A stretch of 64,000 bases of DNA from assembly GCA_022841325.1 (NCBI GenBank), contig JALHRS010000022.1:1-64000 (forward strand), read 5' to 3'. Both the position numbers and the translations under genes were made by a program. Each line of letters opens with the position of its first letter. Position 1 is the first letter of the stretch. Below are positions 16,333-23,837 of the stretch, in pieces. The notes under the pieces are model-generated. The model was not told where the DNA came from. It saw nothing but the letters and a program-made list of their open reading frames with translations, and ran no database searches. The DNA is from Lysobacterales bacterium (GTDB lineage Bacteria > Pseudomonadota > Gammaproteobacteria > Xanthomonadales > SZUA-5).

Positions 16333-16719
16333 TCAGATCTGTACCGCCCGATGCTCCTGGGTCCAGCTGTTGAACCCACCCGCCAACGACAGGGGTTCTA
16401 CAAAACCCAGCCGCTTCAGGGCCTCGGCCGCCAGTGCACTGCGGCCACCACTGCGGCAATACAGGGCGATCGGCTGATCTCGATGCGCCAATGCAGGATC
16501 CTTGACGCAGTTGACCGCCGGATGACCGTCGATTTCGAACTCCAGTACGCCGCGCGGAATGTTGACTGCACCGGGGATGTGGCCCGCGGCAAACTCTGCC
16601 GGCTCGCGCACGTCGACGATCGGGCACCCGCCGTCCCGCAGCTTCAACAACTCGCTGCCGCCGATCTCCTTGATCCGGGATCGTGCCTGGTTGATCAGTT
16701 CTTGTACTGTCGTGCGCAT
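16333..16719 (-). CDS. single-domain rhodanese-like sulfurtransferase
   Basis: The 128-residue protein has a whole rhodanese domain: IVDVREPAEFAAGHIPGAVN, and the active-site loop IALYCRSGGRSALAA with the persulfide-bearing Cys. No signal peptide is present, so it works in the cytoplasm. Rhodaneses pass sulfane sulfur between thiosulfate or persulfides and acceptors such as glutathione or cyanide. The gene is divergent from the persulfide dioxygenase gene, with 154 bases between their starts. The two very likely cooperate, with the rhodanese making or consuming glutathione persulfide. The N-terminal 25 residues are a helical extension before the domain. Confidence 0.88.
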   Translation of the reverse strand: MRTTVQELINQARSRIKEIGGSELLKLRDGGCPIVDVREPAEFAAGHIPGAVNIPRGVLEFEIDGHPAVNCVKDPALAHRDQPIALYCRSGGRSALAAEALKRLGFVEPLSLAGGFNSWTQEHRAVQI

Positions 16720-16873
16720 GGACTGCTCCGTCGAAGGCGGGATTGAGATTCATCTACTTTAGATATGACTCATGTAATATGCAAGGCTGCGCTGGCATCG
16801 CGTTGTCGGGTTGGCCTCCGACTCGTCGGGGGCTGCGCCACCGGTCCGGTCAGTCACCCAACGGAGATCTCCC

Positions 16874-17737
16874 ATGCAGGCCCAGGTTCGCCCCTTCTTT
16901 CACGCCCAGAGCAATACCTACACCTACCTCGTCAGCGATCCGGCGACCGGGGCTGCTGCGGTGATCGATCCTTGCCTGGATTTCGATGCCAGGTCCGGGC
17001 GTACCGGCGTGAGTTCCGTCACGGCGGTGCTGGACCACTTGAGGTCGGAGGGCTTGCAGCTGCGCTGGATACTGGAGACCCATGCGCACGCCGATCACCT
17101 CAGCGCCGGGCGCTGGCTGAAAACGCAGCAGCCGCAAGCGCAGTTGGCCATCGGCCAGGGTATCCGCGAGGTCCAGCACACCTTCAAGCCGGTGTTCAAT
17201 CTGGGCGACGGTTTTGCGACCGACGGCAGCCAGTTTGACCGGCTGTTCGCCGACGCCGAGCACTTCGCCATCGGCGAGCTGGATGCCGAGGTGCTGGCCA
17301 CGCCCGGGCACACCAACGACAGTGTCAGCTATCTGATCGGCGATGCCCTGTTCGTGGGCGATACCCTGTTCATGCCCGACGGCGGCAGCGCTCGCTGCGA
17401 CTTTCCGGGGGGCAGCGCCGCGCGGCTATATCAGTCGATCCAGCGTCTGTATGCGCTGCCGGATGACACCCGGGTGTTCGTCTGCCACGACTACGGTCCC
17501 AACGGACGGGAATTTCGCTGTCAGACCAGCATTGGTGAACAGAAGGCCGCCAACATCCACGTGCGCACCGGCATCGCGCAGGCCGAGTTCGTGCGCATCC
17601 GCGAGGCGCGCGACGCCACGCTGGACATGCCGACCCTGATCCTGCCCTCGATACAGGTGAATATCCGCGCCGGTGATCTGCCCGAGCCCGAGGCCAACGG
17701 CGTGCGCTATCTGAAGCTGCCGCTGGATCAGTTCTGA
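16874..17737 (+). CDS. MBL-fold persulfide dioxygenase (ETHE1/Blh-like)
   Basis: The 287-residue metallo-beta-lactamase-fold protein has THAHADHLS at 69-77, the GHTNDS motif and FVCHDYG, which supply the single iron site of persulfide dioxygenases. These enzymes use oxygen to turn glutathione persulfide into sulfite and glutathione. It looks closer to the Blh/BigR-operon type than to short ETHE1. I chose the ATG at 16874, preceded by GGAG; earlier in-frame starts would run through the divergent promoter. It is divergent from the rhodanese gene and opens the sulfur island. Sulfite produced here could be secreted to, or parallel, the Sox route. Confidence 0.88.
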   Translation: MQAQVRPFFHAQSNTYTYLVSDPATGAAAVIDPCLDFDARSGRTGVSSVTAVLDHLRSEGLQLRWILETHAHADHLSAGRWLKTQQPQAQLAIGQGIREVQHTFKPVFNLGDGFATDGSQFDRLFADAEHFAIGELDAEVLATPGHTNDSVSYLIGDALFVGDTLFMPDGGSARCDFPGGSAARLYQSIQRLYALPDDTRVFVCHDYGPNGREFRCQTSIGEQKAANIHVRTGIAQAEFVRIREARDATLDMPTLILPSIQVNIRAGDLPEPEANGVRYLKLPLDQF

Positions 17738-17759
17738 GCGCTGGCGGGAGCCGACTCTT

Positions 17760-17839
17760 GTAGCCCGAAGTGCGCGCAGCGCTCTCCGGGCGGTGATGCG
17801 AAGTGCGCCGGGGAGCCGCTGCGCGGCACACCAGGCTAC
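17760..17839. repeat. GTAGCCCGAAGTGCGCGCAG repeat
   Basis: The element reads GTAGCCCGAAGTGCGCGCAG, CGCTCTCCGGGCGGTGATGC, then CGCCGGGGAGCCGCTGCGC and ACACCAGGCTACGC. Related copies lie at 15768-15852 (reversed), 5698-5756 (partial) and 43572-43641. It follows the dioxygenase stop codon. Confidence 0.7.
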
Positions 17840-17931
17840 GCACAGCAGGCGAGTTCATGGCCCGTGCGCAGTGTCGGACCGATACAGGTGGCTCTCCATG
17901 AACCCATGTCGCAAGTTTTTGATTTGCTGTT

Positions 17932-18013
17932 GTAGGTCACGTTGCTCGCGTAGCGAGCTACGTGACGCAACTGGATGTCACGTAGTCCGCTGACGCGGAC
18001 AACATGACCTACG
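17932..18013. repeat. REP-like repeat (GTAGGTCACGT family), copy 4
   Basis: It runs from GTAGGTCACGTTGCTCGCGT and AGCGAGCTACGTGAC to GTCACGTAGTCCGCTGACGC and GGACAACATGACCTAC. The outer arms pair with each other, and two inner stems are present. The gap 17738-18347 holds this, the repeat before it and the regulatory region of the next operon, with no supported gene. Confidence 0.7.
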
Positions 18014-18281
18014 ACGGCGAGTTCATGGCCCGTGCGCAGTGTCGGCCCAAACGATGCAGCAGACTTGCCGAAACGGATCAGATTCACCTAATTCATGTGT
18101 AACTAATTTAGCGAATTCCTGCGTCTTGCCCGTTGTCGGGCATCAGCATGTGCCGGGAATGCCTCTGCAAGACATTGATCGATAACACTAAAAACTGAAA
18201 TCGAGCGGCGATCTGCCGCAAGCTGAGATGCTGCGCCGCAAGGTTGACAGCAGGCAAGGGCTTCGTGAAAACTCAATGAAC

Positions 18282-18297
18282 ATACCGGGGGTAGTAT
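18282..18297. promoter_or_regulatory. predicted CsoR/RcnR-type operator before the first YeeE pair
   Basis: The 16-mer ATACCGGGGGTAGTAT has inverted ends (ATAC/GTAT) around a G-tract, the form known for CsoR/RcnR-family repressors (TACT-G6-N-AGTA in RcnR). It lies about 50 bases before the ATG at 18348. A copy differing at two positions occurs at 22415-22430. A TTGACA at 18244-18249 may be the promoter -35 element, which would place the operator downstream of or over the transcription start. Binding is inferred. Confidence 0.6.
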
Positions 18298-18347
18298 CTG
18301 ATGCACCCCGAATGATCTGTCCATGCGCGGCACCTGGGAGGGTGAAC

Positions 18348-18866
18348 ATGAGTTCAGAGGCGAAGCCGTTATGGCGGCCGCATGCAGCGGGTCTGTTGCT
18401 GGGCTTGGGATTGCTGTTGACCTTCCTGCTGACCGGCCACGGTCTGGGCGGCAGCGGGTTCACCACTGCCCTGGCGGCCGCCGGTGCTGACGTGTTGGCA
18501 CCTTCAACCACCGCGGGGAACAGCTACCTGGGTCCCATGGTGGCTGAAGGCAACAATCCGCTGAATGCCTGGATCACCTGGCAGGTGCTGGGCGTGGCGA
18601 TCGGGGCCCTGATCGGCGCTGTCTCGGCACGCCGTTTCCGTTTTGATGTCGATGGGCCCACCCGGCTGAAGAAGGCGGGTCGATTGACCATGGCCCTGGT
18701 CGGTGGAGTCATTGCCGGTTTCGGCGCGCGCATTTCCCTGGGCTGCACCAGCGGCCTTGGCCTTTCGGGCGCAGCAACGCTGGCGACTGCAGGTTTCGTG
18801 TTTCTCGGTGGTTTCTTCATTTCCGGCGCCATCTTCGGCCTGCTGACACGGAGGCTGTGGCAATGA
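18348..18866 (+). CDS. YeeE/YedE-family transporter, N-terminal half (pair 1)
   Basis: The 172-residue membrane protein has about four hydrophobic helices and the family motif RISLGCTSGLGLSG with a conserved Cys. In the family (TsuA and relatives) such Cys residues relay thiosulfate across the inner membrane. The gene is half the length of one-piece YeeE proteins, and the next gene supplies the other half. GGGAGG before the ATG at 18348 decides the start. Its stop overlaps the ATG of the partner (ATGA), so the halves are translationally coupled. A CsoR/RcnR-like operator lies just upstream. The cargo may be thiosulfate or another sulfane-sulfur compound; this is inferred from family and context. 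Confidence 0.85.
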   Translation: MSSEAKPLWRPHAAGLLLGLGLLLTFLLTGHGLGGSGFTTALAAAGADVLAPSTTAGNSYLGPMVAEGNNPLNAWITWQVLGVAIGALIGAVSARRFRFDVDGPTRLKKAGRLTMALVGGVIAGFGARISLGCTSGLGLSGAATLATAGFVFLGGFFISGAIFGLLTRRLWQ

Positions 18867-19423
18867 GCTTTCCCCTCGGTTACACCGGCGTGATCTCCGG
18901 ACTGATCTGTGGCGTTGTCTTTGGCTTTGCCCTGGAGCGGGCCGGGTTTGCCAGCGCCTGCAAGCTCACGGCACAGCTGCGATTCCGTGACTGGGCGGTA
19001 TTCAACGTGATGTTCACCGCCATCCTGGTGTGCGCATTCGGGCTCTATTTCCTGCAACTGGCGGGAGTGGTCGCCAGCGACAGTCTGTACGTGCCGACCA
19101 CCTATCTCTGGGCCACGGCACTGGGCGGTGTCGGCGTGGGTGCCGGCATGGCGATCGGCGGCTATTGTCCGGGGACCTCGGTGGTCGGCTTCATGTCCGG
19201 CAAGATCGACGGACTGGTGTTCTTCCTCGGCATCGTCCTCGGTACCTGGGTCTTTGCTGGCGCCTATGACGCCCTCAAGCCCATGCTCGAAGCGGCTCCG
19301 GGTCCTGAGGGACAAACCCTGTCGCAACTGCTGCATGTGCCCGATCTGGTGGTGCTGCTGGCGCTGACCGCCGTGGCGGCAGTGGTCGGCTGGTTCACTG
19401 CCCGTCCGAGCGTTCGAACCTGA
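18863..19423 (+). CDS. YeeE/YedE-family transporter, C-terminal half (pair 1)
   Basis: The 186-residue membrane protein carries the second YeeE half: FGFALERAGFASACKL near the start, and GGYCPGTSVVGFMSGKIDG with the conserved Cys-Pro-Gly in the middle. It ends in a hydrophobic helix. GGAGG lies eight bases before the ATG at 18863, which overlaps the stop of the first half. The two products probably form one channel-like unit in the inner membrane. The same split layout recurs at 30583-31454 and 37870-39747. Confidence 0.85.
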   Translation: MSFPLGYTGVISGLICGVVFGFALERAGFASACKLTAQLRFRDWAVFNVMFTAILVCAFGLYFLQLAGVVASDSLYVPTTYLWATALGGVGVGAGMAIGGYCPGTSVVGFMSGKIDGLVFFLGIVLGTWVFAGAYDALKPMLEAAPGPEGQTLSQLLHVPDLVVLLALTAVAAVVGWFTARPSVRT

Positions 19424-19441
19424 TCCTCTGGGAGCAAGCCC

Positions 19442-19684
19442 ATGCAATCCAAGTCCAAGACCTCGAATTCGCGTCAGCTCAGCGAACGGCTGTCGGCACT
19501 GCTGATGGCCTCGGCCCTGGCGGTGTTGCCGGCAGCCTGTGCCCAGCCCGATGACAGTCAGTCCCCGACCACGGCCAGGACCGAACCCGCTGCACCCACC
19601 GATGCGGCGCCGGCAGATCAGCCGGCACCGGCCAATCCCTGTGCACCCAAGCCCAGGAAAAAGCCGGCTAATCCCTGCGAATAA
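19442..19684 (+). CDS. small exported protein with NPC motifs, unknown function
   Basis: The 80-residue product has a basic start, a hydrophobic stretch (LSALLMASALAVLPAAC) and then a Pro/Ala/Thr-rich linker. It ends in NPCAPKPRKKPANPCE, where NPC occurs twice. The Cys after AVLPAA could be a weak lipobox, making it a lipoprotein, or the site may be ordinary signal cleavage. Only the two terminal Cys residues look functional; they might bind metal, haem or sulfane sulfur. GGGAG precedes the ATG, and the gene lies 18 bases after the YeeE pair and 6 before the next gene, so it is part of the operon. I do not recognise a characterised family. Confidence 0.6.
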   Translation: MQSKSKTSNSRQLSERLSALLMASALAVLPAACAQPDDSQSPTTARTEPAAPTDAAPADQPAPANPCAPKPRKKPANPCE

Positions 19685-19690
19685 GCGCTC

Positions 19691-20368
19691 ATGAGTCGCA
19701 GCGTCCTGATCCCCGAGCCCGCCCCCCGCGAGCGCAGCCGTCTGCGCAAGGCCGGGTCGGAGTTGCTGGAGGTGATGCAGACGCTGCAGCAGCGGGGACG
19801 CAACGTGGTCACCGAACTGCAGGGAGAAGGACCGGCGATGACACAGTGGCAGCACTATCCCGATGACGACGCCACTGATCCCGTGAGTGGTTATCGCTGG
19901 TACTACCACGCCCATCCGGAAGCCAGCGCACGGGGCGAGCACGGTCATTTTCATCTCTTCGCCGCGACTCCGGCTGGGCGCGGCTACACCCACCTGCTGG
20001 GCCTGTCGATGTCGGCCACGGGCCTGCCCCTGCGGGCCTTCACGACCAATCGCTGGGTCACCAACGAGATCTACCAGCCGGCGGCGCGGGTGCTGAGTCG
20101 GGCGCGGCAGTTTGTGATGCGCCAGCCCGCAAAGTGGGCTCTGGTGCATCAATGGCTGGCTGCCACGCTGACCCTGTTCCGTCCGCAGATGGTCTGGTTG
20201 CTGCATGAGCGTGATCGACGCCTGACGGCGGCGCAGATCCGTCGCGCTGGCGTGTTTGAAGACCGTCGTACCCATGTGCTGTCGCAGTGCCGGCTTGATC
20301 TGCAGGCGCAGTTCGAATGGCTGGACGCTGCCGGCCCCCTCAAGATCCGCAATGGAGCAATCCGATGA
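19691..20368 (+). CDS. conserved uncharacterised protein with HAHPE and EHGHFH motifs
   Basis: The 225-residue soluble protein has no signal peptide. Its most striking part is a His-rich core, YYYHAHPE followed by EHGHFHLF, then GLSMSATGLPLRAFTTNRWVT. The pattern could bind a metal. From memory it may belong to DUF6969, but I could not check this. It lies in the operon between the small NPC protein and the periplasmic sulfurtransferase; its stop overlaps the ATG of that gene. Its constant company with sulfur transport and sulfur transfer genes here suggests a role in handling sulfane sulfur, but no reaction can be named. Confidence 0.6.
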   Translation: MSRSVLIPEPAPRERSRLRKAGSELLEVMQTLQQRGRNVVTELQGEGPAMTQWQHYPDDDATDPVSGYRWYYHAHPEASARGEHGHFHLFAATPAGRGYTHLLGLSMSATGLPLRAFTTNRWVTNEIYQPAARVLSRARQFVMRQPAKWALVHQWLAATLTLFRPQMVWLLHERDRRLTAAQIRRAGVFEDRRTHVLSQCRLDLQAQFEWLDAAGPLKIRNGAIR

Positions 20369-21333
20369 AACTGCAAGCTGTGTTTGTACTGCTGAGCTCG
20401 CTGGGTTTCGCAGCGGCCGCTGCCGAATTGCCAGGCCCGGTGGTGTCCGTTGCCTGGCTCAACGACCATCGCACGGAGGTGGTGGTTCTGGATGTGCGCA
20501 GCGATGTTGCCGGTTTCACCGCGGCGCCCGAGTGGTCCACGGATGCCAAGACGGGTGTCAAGGCGCTGGTGAGCAGCGGCGGTCATATTGCCGACGCCCG
20601 GCTGGTGGACTTCAACCTGTGGCGCGTGAGTGCAGAAGTTGAGGGTCACAAGATCGACAAGCTGATCCCCAGCGCCGGGGAAGTGCAGACCCTGATGCGC
20701 GGGCTCGGCGTCAAGGCCGATGACACGCTGGTCTTGACCACTCCTGGAGCCGATCCCAGCGACGTCGATATGGCTGCCCGTGTGTACTGGACGCTCAAGA
20801 CCTATGGCGGCAAGCAGATGGCTCTGCTGGATGGCGGCAATGCGGCCTGGTTACAGGCGGGCTACGCGGTATCCGTCGATGCGCCGGCGAAACTGGCTGC
20901 CGGCGACTGGAGCGCAGGCGAACGCAACAATGCCTGGCTGGCACAGGCCGACGACCTGAAGCCGGGCAAGGGTGGGCCACAGCTGATCGACGCCCGTCCG
21001 GTCGCGCAGTACCTGGGTGTGGTCTACAAGAAGCCGGCAGTCGCTGCCGGTGGACACGTCGAGGGCGCGGTGAACTATCCGATCGAACTGCAGACGCGCC
21101 CGGCAGGCCTGGCGCAGATGTTCCTGACCCCGGAGCAATATCGCAGTGTCATGAAGGGCCTGGGTTATGCGCCCCAGGCTGGCGCCATCACCTACTGCAA
21201 TACCGGGCACATGGCGGCCGGGGCCTGGTTCGTGATGAGCGAGATCATGGGCAACCCGGATACGCGGATGTACGACGGCTCCATGCACGAGTGGACCACG
21301 CTGGGACGTCCGGTGGTGGGCGTGGGTCTCTGA
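20365..21333 (+). CDS. exported thiosulfate sulfurtransferase, two rhodanese domains
   Basis: The 322-residue protein starts with a Sec signal peptide (MKLQAVFVLLSSLGFAAAAA) and has two rhodanese domains. The first (VVVLDVRSD...GHIADARLVDF) lacks an active-site Cys, while the second (LIDARPVAQYLG...GHVEGAVNYP) has ITYCNTGHMAAGAWF with the catalytic Cys. This is the SseA/rhodanese pattern, exported to the periplasm. It could take sulfur from thiosulfate and feed the YeeE pair of the same operon, or deliver it to SoxYZ. The start overlaps the preceding stop codon by four bases. Confidence 0.87.
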   Translation: MKLQAVFVLLSSLGFAAAAAELPGPVVSVAWLNDHRTEVVVLDVRSDVAGFTAAPEWSTDAKTGVKALVSSGGHIADARLVDFNLWRVSAEVEGHKIDKLIPSAGEVQTLMRGLGVKADDTLVLTTPGADPSDVDMAARVYWTLKTYGGKQMALLDGGNAAWLQAGYAVSVDAPAKLAAGDWSAGERNNAWLAQADDLKPGKGGPQLIDARPVAQYLGVVYKKPAVAAGGHVEGAVNYPIELQTRPAGLAQMFLTPEQYRSVMKGLGYAPQAGAITYCNTGHMAAGAWFVMSEIMGNPDTRMYDGSMHEWTTLGRPVVGVGL

Positions 21334-21360
21334 GCGATGAGCCCGACTGAGCGCCAGTTG

Positions 21361-22347
21361 TCAGCGAGCTTGTTCGGCGGCAGCGCCGAGCATCTCGACC
21401 TGCATTTCCAGGTACACGCTGTAGGCATTGCGGCGATTGGCCGCTTCGAAGGTGGGCAGGTCGGCGTACGCGGACCAGTCGATGGCCGCGTAGGCCTCGT
21501 CGAAGCCGCTCAGCTCTTCGACCGCGGCGCCCATCTGCGCGCGCAGGAACTGGAGGTAGTCGGCGGTCAGCCGCAGATCGTCGTCGACCGCGCAGGACAT
21601 GTCGCCATGGCCGGGCACGATGCAGCGCGGCTGCAGCGCGCGCATGGCCTCGATATCGAGGAGCCAGCCGCGGGTGTTGCCGTCGACGACGAAGGGCAGC
21701 CGTCCGTTGAAATAGAGATCACCGGCAAACAGCACGCGTGGTGCGACCACCAGCAGCATCAGATCGTCGGGCGCATGGGCGTGTCCAGCCGAGATCAGAC
21801 GAAAGGCCGTTCCTCCCAGGTCGAAATCCATGGACTCACCGGCGCGCAGGTCCAGCCAGCGATCGGCCGGGAGCAGGCGGGTGCGCTCATCCACCCAGGG
21901 TGCCAGGGTGGTGCGACGCTCGGACAGACGCTCGCGGGCGAGATCGGAATCCAGATAGATGCGACCTTCACCGCGCGCCCAGATCTCGGCGCCTGCGGCC
22001 TTGAACACCTGCAAGCCATAGACATGATCGGCGTGGTAGTGGCTGACGATGACGCGGCGCACGGGTTTGGTGGTGATGGTCCTGATCGCCTGCAGCATGG
22101 CTTGCGCCAGGGCCGGCGTGCCGAGCGCGTCGAAGACCAGCACGCCATCGTCGGTGAGCACGAATCCGGCATTGCTAGTGTAGCCCTGGTTGGCGGCGCT
22201 GGCCTGTCCGGATTCGCCGCGGAAGTACCAGATGCGATCGGCTACGGTTTCGGCGCGCAGCATCTGCGGGGTATCCGGCGCCTGCGCCCAGGCCGAGCTA
22301 CCCAGTCCGATCAGCATCAGGATTCCAAGACAGCAATAGGGATACAT
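21361..22347 (-). CDS. soxH: SoxH-like exported MBL-fold hydrolase
   Basis: The metallo-beta-lactamase-fold protein has SHYHADHVYG as its metal motif, the SAGHAHAPDD segment and PGHGD. The N-terminus at 22347 (MYPYCCLGILMLIGLGSSAW) is a signal peptide cut after WAQA, so it acts in the periplasm. SoxH-type proteins accompany sox operons, but their reaction is not settled and they are not needed for thiosulfate oxidation in known strains. An in-frame ATG at 22386 is another possible start but would hide the signal peptide. It is divergent from soxC, and a CsoR/RcnR-like operator lies in the shared promoter region. Confidence 0.75.
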   Translation of the reverse strand: MYPYCCLGILMLIGLGSSAWAQAPDTPQMLRAETVADRIWYFRGESGQASAANQGYTSNAGFVLTDDGVLVFDALGTPALAQAMLQAIRTITTKPVRRVIVSHYHADHVYGLQVFKAAGAEIWARGEGRIYLDSDLARERLSERRTTLAPWVDERTRLLPADRWLDLRAGESMDFDLGGTAFRLISAGHAHAPDDLMLLVVAPRVLFAGDLYFNGRLPFVVDGNTRGWLLDIEAMRALQPRCIVPGHGDMSCAVDDDLRLTADYLQFLRAQMGAAVEELSGFDEAYAAIDWSAYADLPTFEAANRRNAYSVYLEMQVEMLGAAAEQAR

Positions 22348-22414
22348 GCGCTCCAGACCAGGGGTGTCGGCGGCAGGAACGGACATCGTACCCAATGCCG
22401 GGGCCGGATTGCAG

Positions 22415-22430
22415 GTACTACCCCCCGTAT
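22415..22430. promoter_or_regulatory. predicted CsoR/RcnR-type operator between soxH and soxC
   Basis: Read on the minus strand the 16-mer is ATACGGGGGGTAGTAC. It matches the site at 18282-18297 at 14 of 16 positions. It lies about 45 bases before the soxC GTG and 68 bases before the soxH ATG, well placed to control both. The likely protein is the CsoR-fold regulator encoded at 30159-30500. This is inferred from motif and neighbourhood. Confidence 0.6.
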
Positions 22431-22475
22431 TGCCCAAGCTGTCCCAGCCGCCTGCCACCGGAAGGGAGGATTGCA

Positions 22476-23837
22476 GTGAGTTCCAGCCAGACCCCGACGG
22501 GCCGCTTGCGGCGCGCACCCGAATCCTTTCTTGATCAGAGTTTCGTCAAGGAAGTGAACCAGAACGGCTTCAACGAGGAGCGCCGCAGCTGGATGCGTCG
22601 CGCCTTTGGCGCCGCAGCCGCCACCGTCGCTGGCAGCGCGCTGGTCTCCCGGGCAAAGGCCGAAGGTTTTGTCGGCGATCCCAATATTCTCGAGTTGCCG
22701 CCCTGGTCCACCTCGCTGGGATTGCCGGTGGCGCACCGCGGCTACGGCATGCCGGCGCAGTACGAGATGAATCTGATGCGCCGCGAAAGTCCGGGTCTGG
22801 CCAGTGTGGCCCAGGCCTCGGTGGCGTTCACGCCGCTGCAGGGCATGTTCGGCATCATCACGGCGTCGGGGCTGCATTTCGAGCGTCACCATCAGGGCTG
22901 GGTGGAGATCGATCCGTCCAGGCACCGGCTGATGGTCATGGGTCTGGTGAAGAACCCCAAGGTCTACACCATGGACGACCTGATGCGGCTGCCTTCGGTC
23001 TCGCGCATCCATTTCATCGAGTGCGGTGCCAACACCGCCATGGAATGGGGCAATGTGGCCGTTCCGACCGTGCAGTACACCCACGGCATGCTCGCCGGCA
23101 ATGAATACACCGGCGTGCTGCTGTCGACGCTGCTCGACGATTGCGGGATCGATCGCAAGAAGGCCCGCTATCTGCTGGCCGAAGGCGCTGATGGTTCGGG
23201 CATGACCCGCACCATCGATATCGACCGGGCGCTGGACGATGCCATGGTGGCCTATGGCTCCAATGGCGAGATGATCCGCCCCGAGAACGGCTATCCGCTG
23301 CGTCTGGTGGTACCCGGCGTGCAGGGCGTGTCCTGGGTCAAATGGCTGCGCCGCATCGAAGTGGGTGACCAGCCCTATGGCGCCAAGGACGAGAACTCGG
23401 GCTATTCCGATCTGATGCCCGATGGCATGCAGCGGCAATACACCTCGATCCAGGAAGCGAAGTCGGTGATCACCTCGCCTTCGGGTGGGCAGACGCTGCT
23501 GGACAAGGGCTATTACAACGTCACCGGTCTGGCCTGGACCGGTCGCGGCTCGGTCAAGCGCGTGGATGTGTCCTTCGACGGCGGCAACAACTGGCAAACC
23601 GCCAGGCTGGAAACCCCGATCCTGCCCAAGGCTCTGACCCGCTTCAACATAGGCTGGGTCTGGGATGGCAGTCCGGCGATTCTGCAAAGCCGGGTGATCG
23701 ACTCGACCGGATTCGTGCAGCCGACCTATGCCCAGCTGCGGGCGGTACGCGGTACCCGCTCGGTCTATCACAACAACGCGATCCAGTCCTGGAAGGTCGC
23801 CGAGAGCGGAGAGGTGAGCAATGTCCAGGTGGGGTGA
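22476..23837 (+). CDS. soxC: SoxC, sulfane dehydrogenase molybdenum subunit
   Basis: The 453-residue protein belongs to the sulfite oxidase family. A Tat signal with paired arginines (RRSWMRRAF, about 36-44) precedes the mature enzyme. The molybdenum-ligand Cys183 lies in HFIECGANTAMEW, and RLVVPGVQGVSWVKWL and a dimerisation domain follow. SoxCD oxidises the sulfane sulfur bound to SoxY, allowing full oxidation of thiosulfate to sulfate without stored sulfur. The start is a GTG at 22476, five bases after GGGAGGA; longer frames cross the operator. It heads the order soxCDYZAXB, and its stop lies inside soxD. Confidence 0.93.
   Translation: MSSSQTPTGRLRRAPESFLDQSFVKEVNQNGFNEERRSWMRRAFGAAAATVAGSALVSRAKAEGFVGDPNILELPPWSTSLGLPVAHRGYGMPAQYEMNLMRRESPGLASVAQASVAFTPLQGMFGIITASGLHFERHHQGWVEIDPSRHRLMVMGLVKNPKVYTMDDLMRLPSVSRIHFIECGANTAMEWGNVAVPTVQYTHGMLAGNEYTGVLLSTLLDDCGIDRKKARYLLAEGADGSGMTRTIDIDRALDDAMVAYGSNGEMIRPENGYPLRLVVPGVQGVSWVKWLRRIEVGDQPYGAKDENSGYSDLMPDGMQRQYTSIQEAKSVITSPSGGQTLLDKGYYNVTGLAWTGRGSVKRVDVSFDGGNNWQTARLETPILPKALTRFNIGWVWDGSPAILQSRVIDSTGFVQPTYAQLRAVRGTRSVYHNNAIQSWKVAESGEVSNVQVG

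Noticed and set aside
18524..20275. Very long open frame on the minus strand opposite the first YeeE operon
   Set aside because: It is antisense to four well-supported genes, is His/Gln/Arg-rich, has no domain, and reflects the high third-position GC of the real genes.
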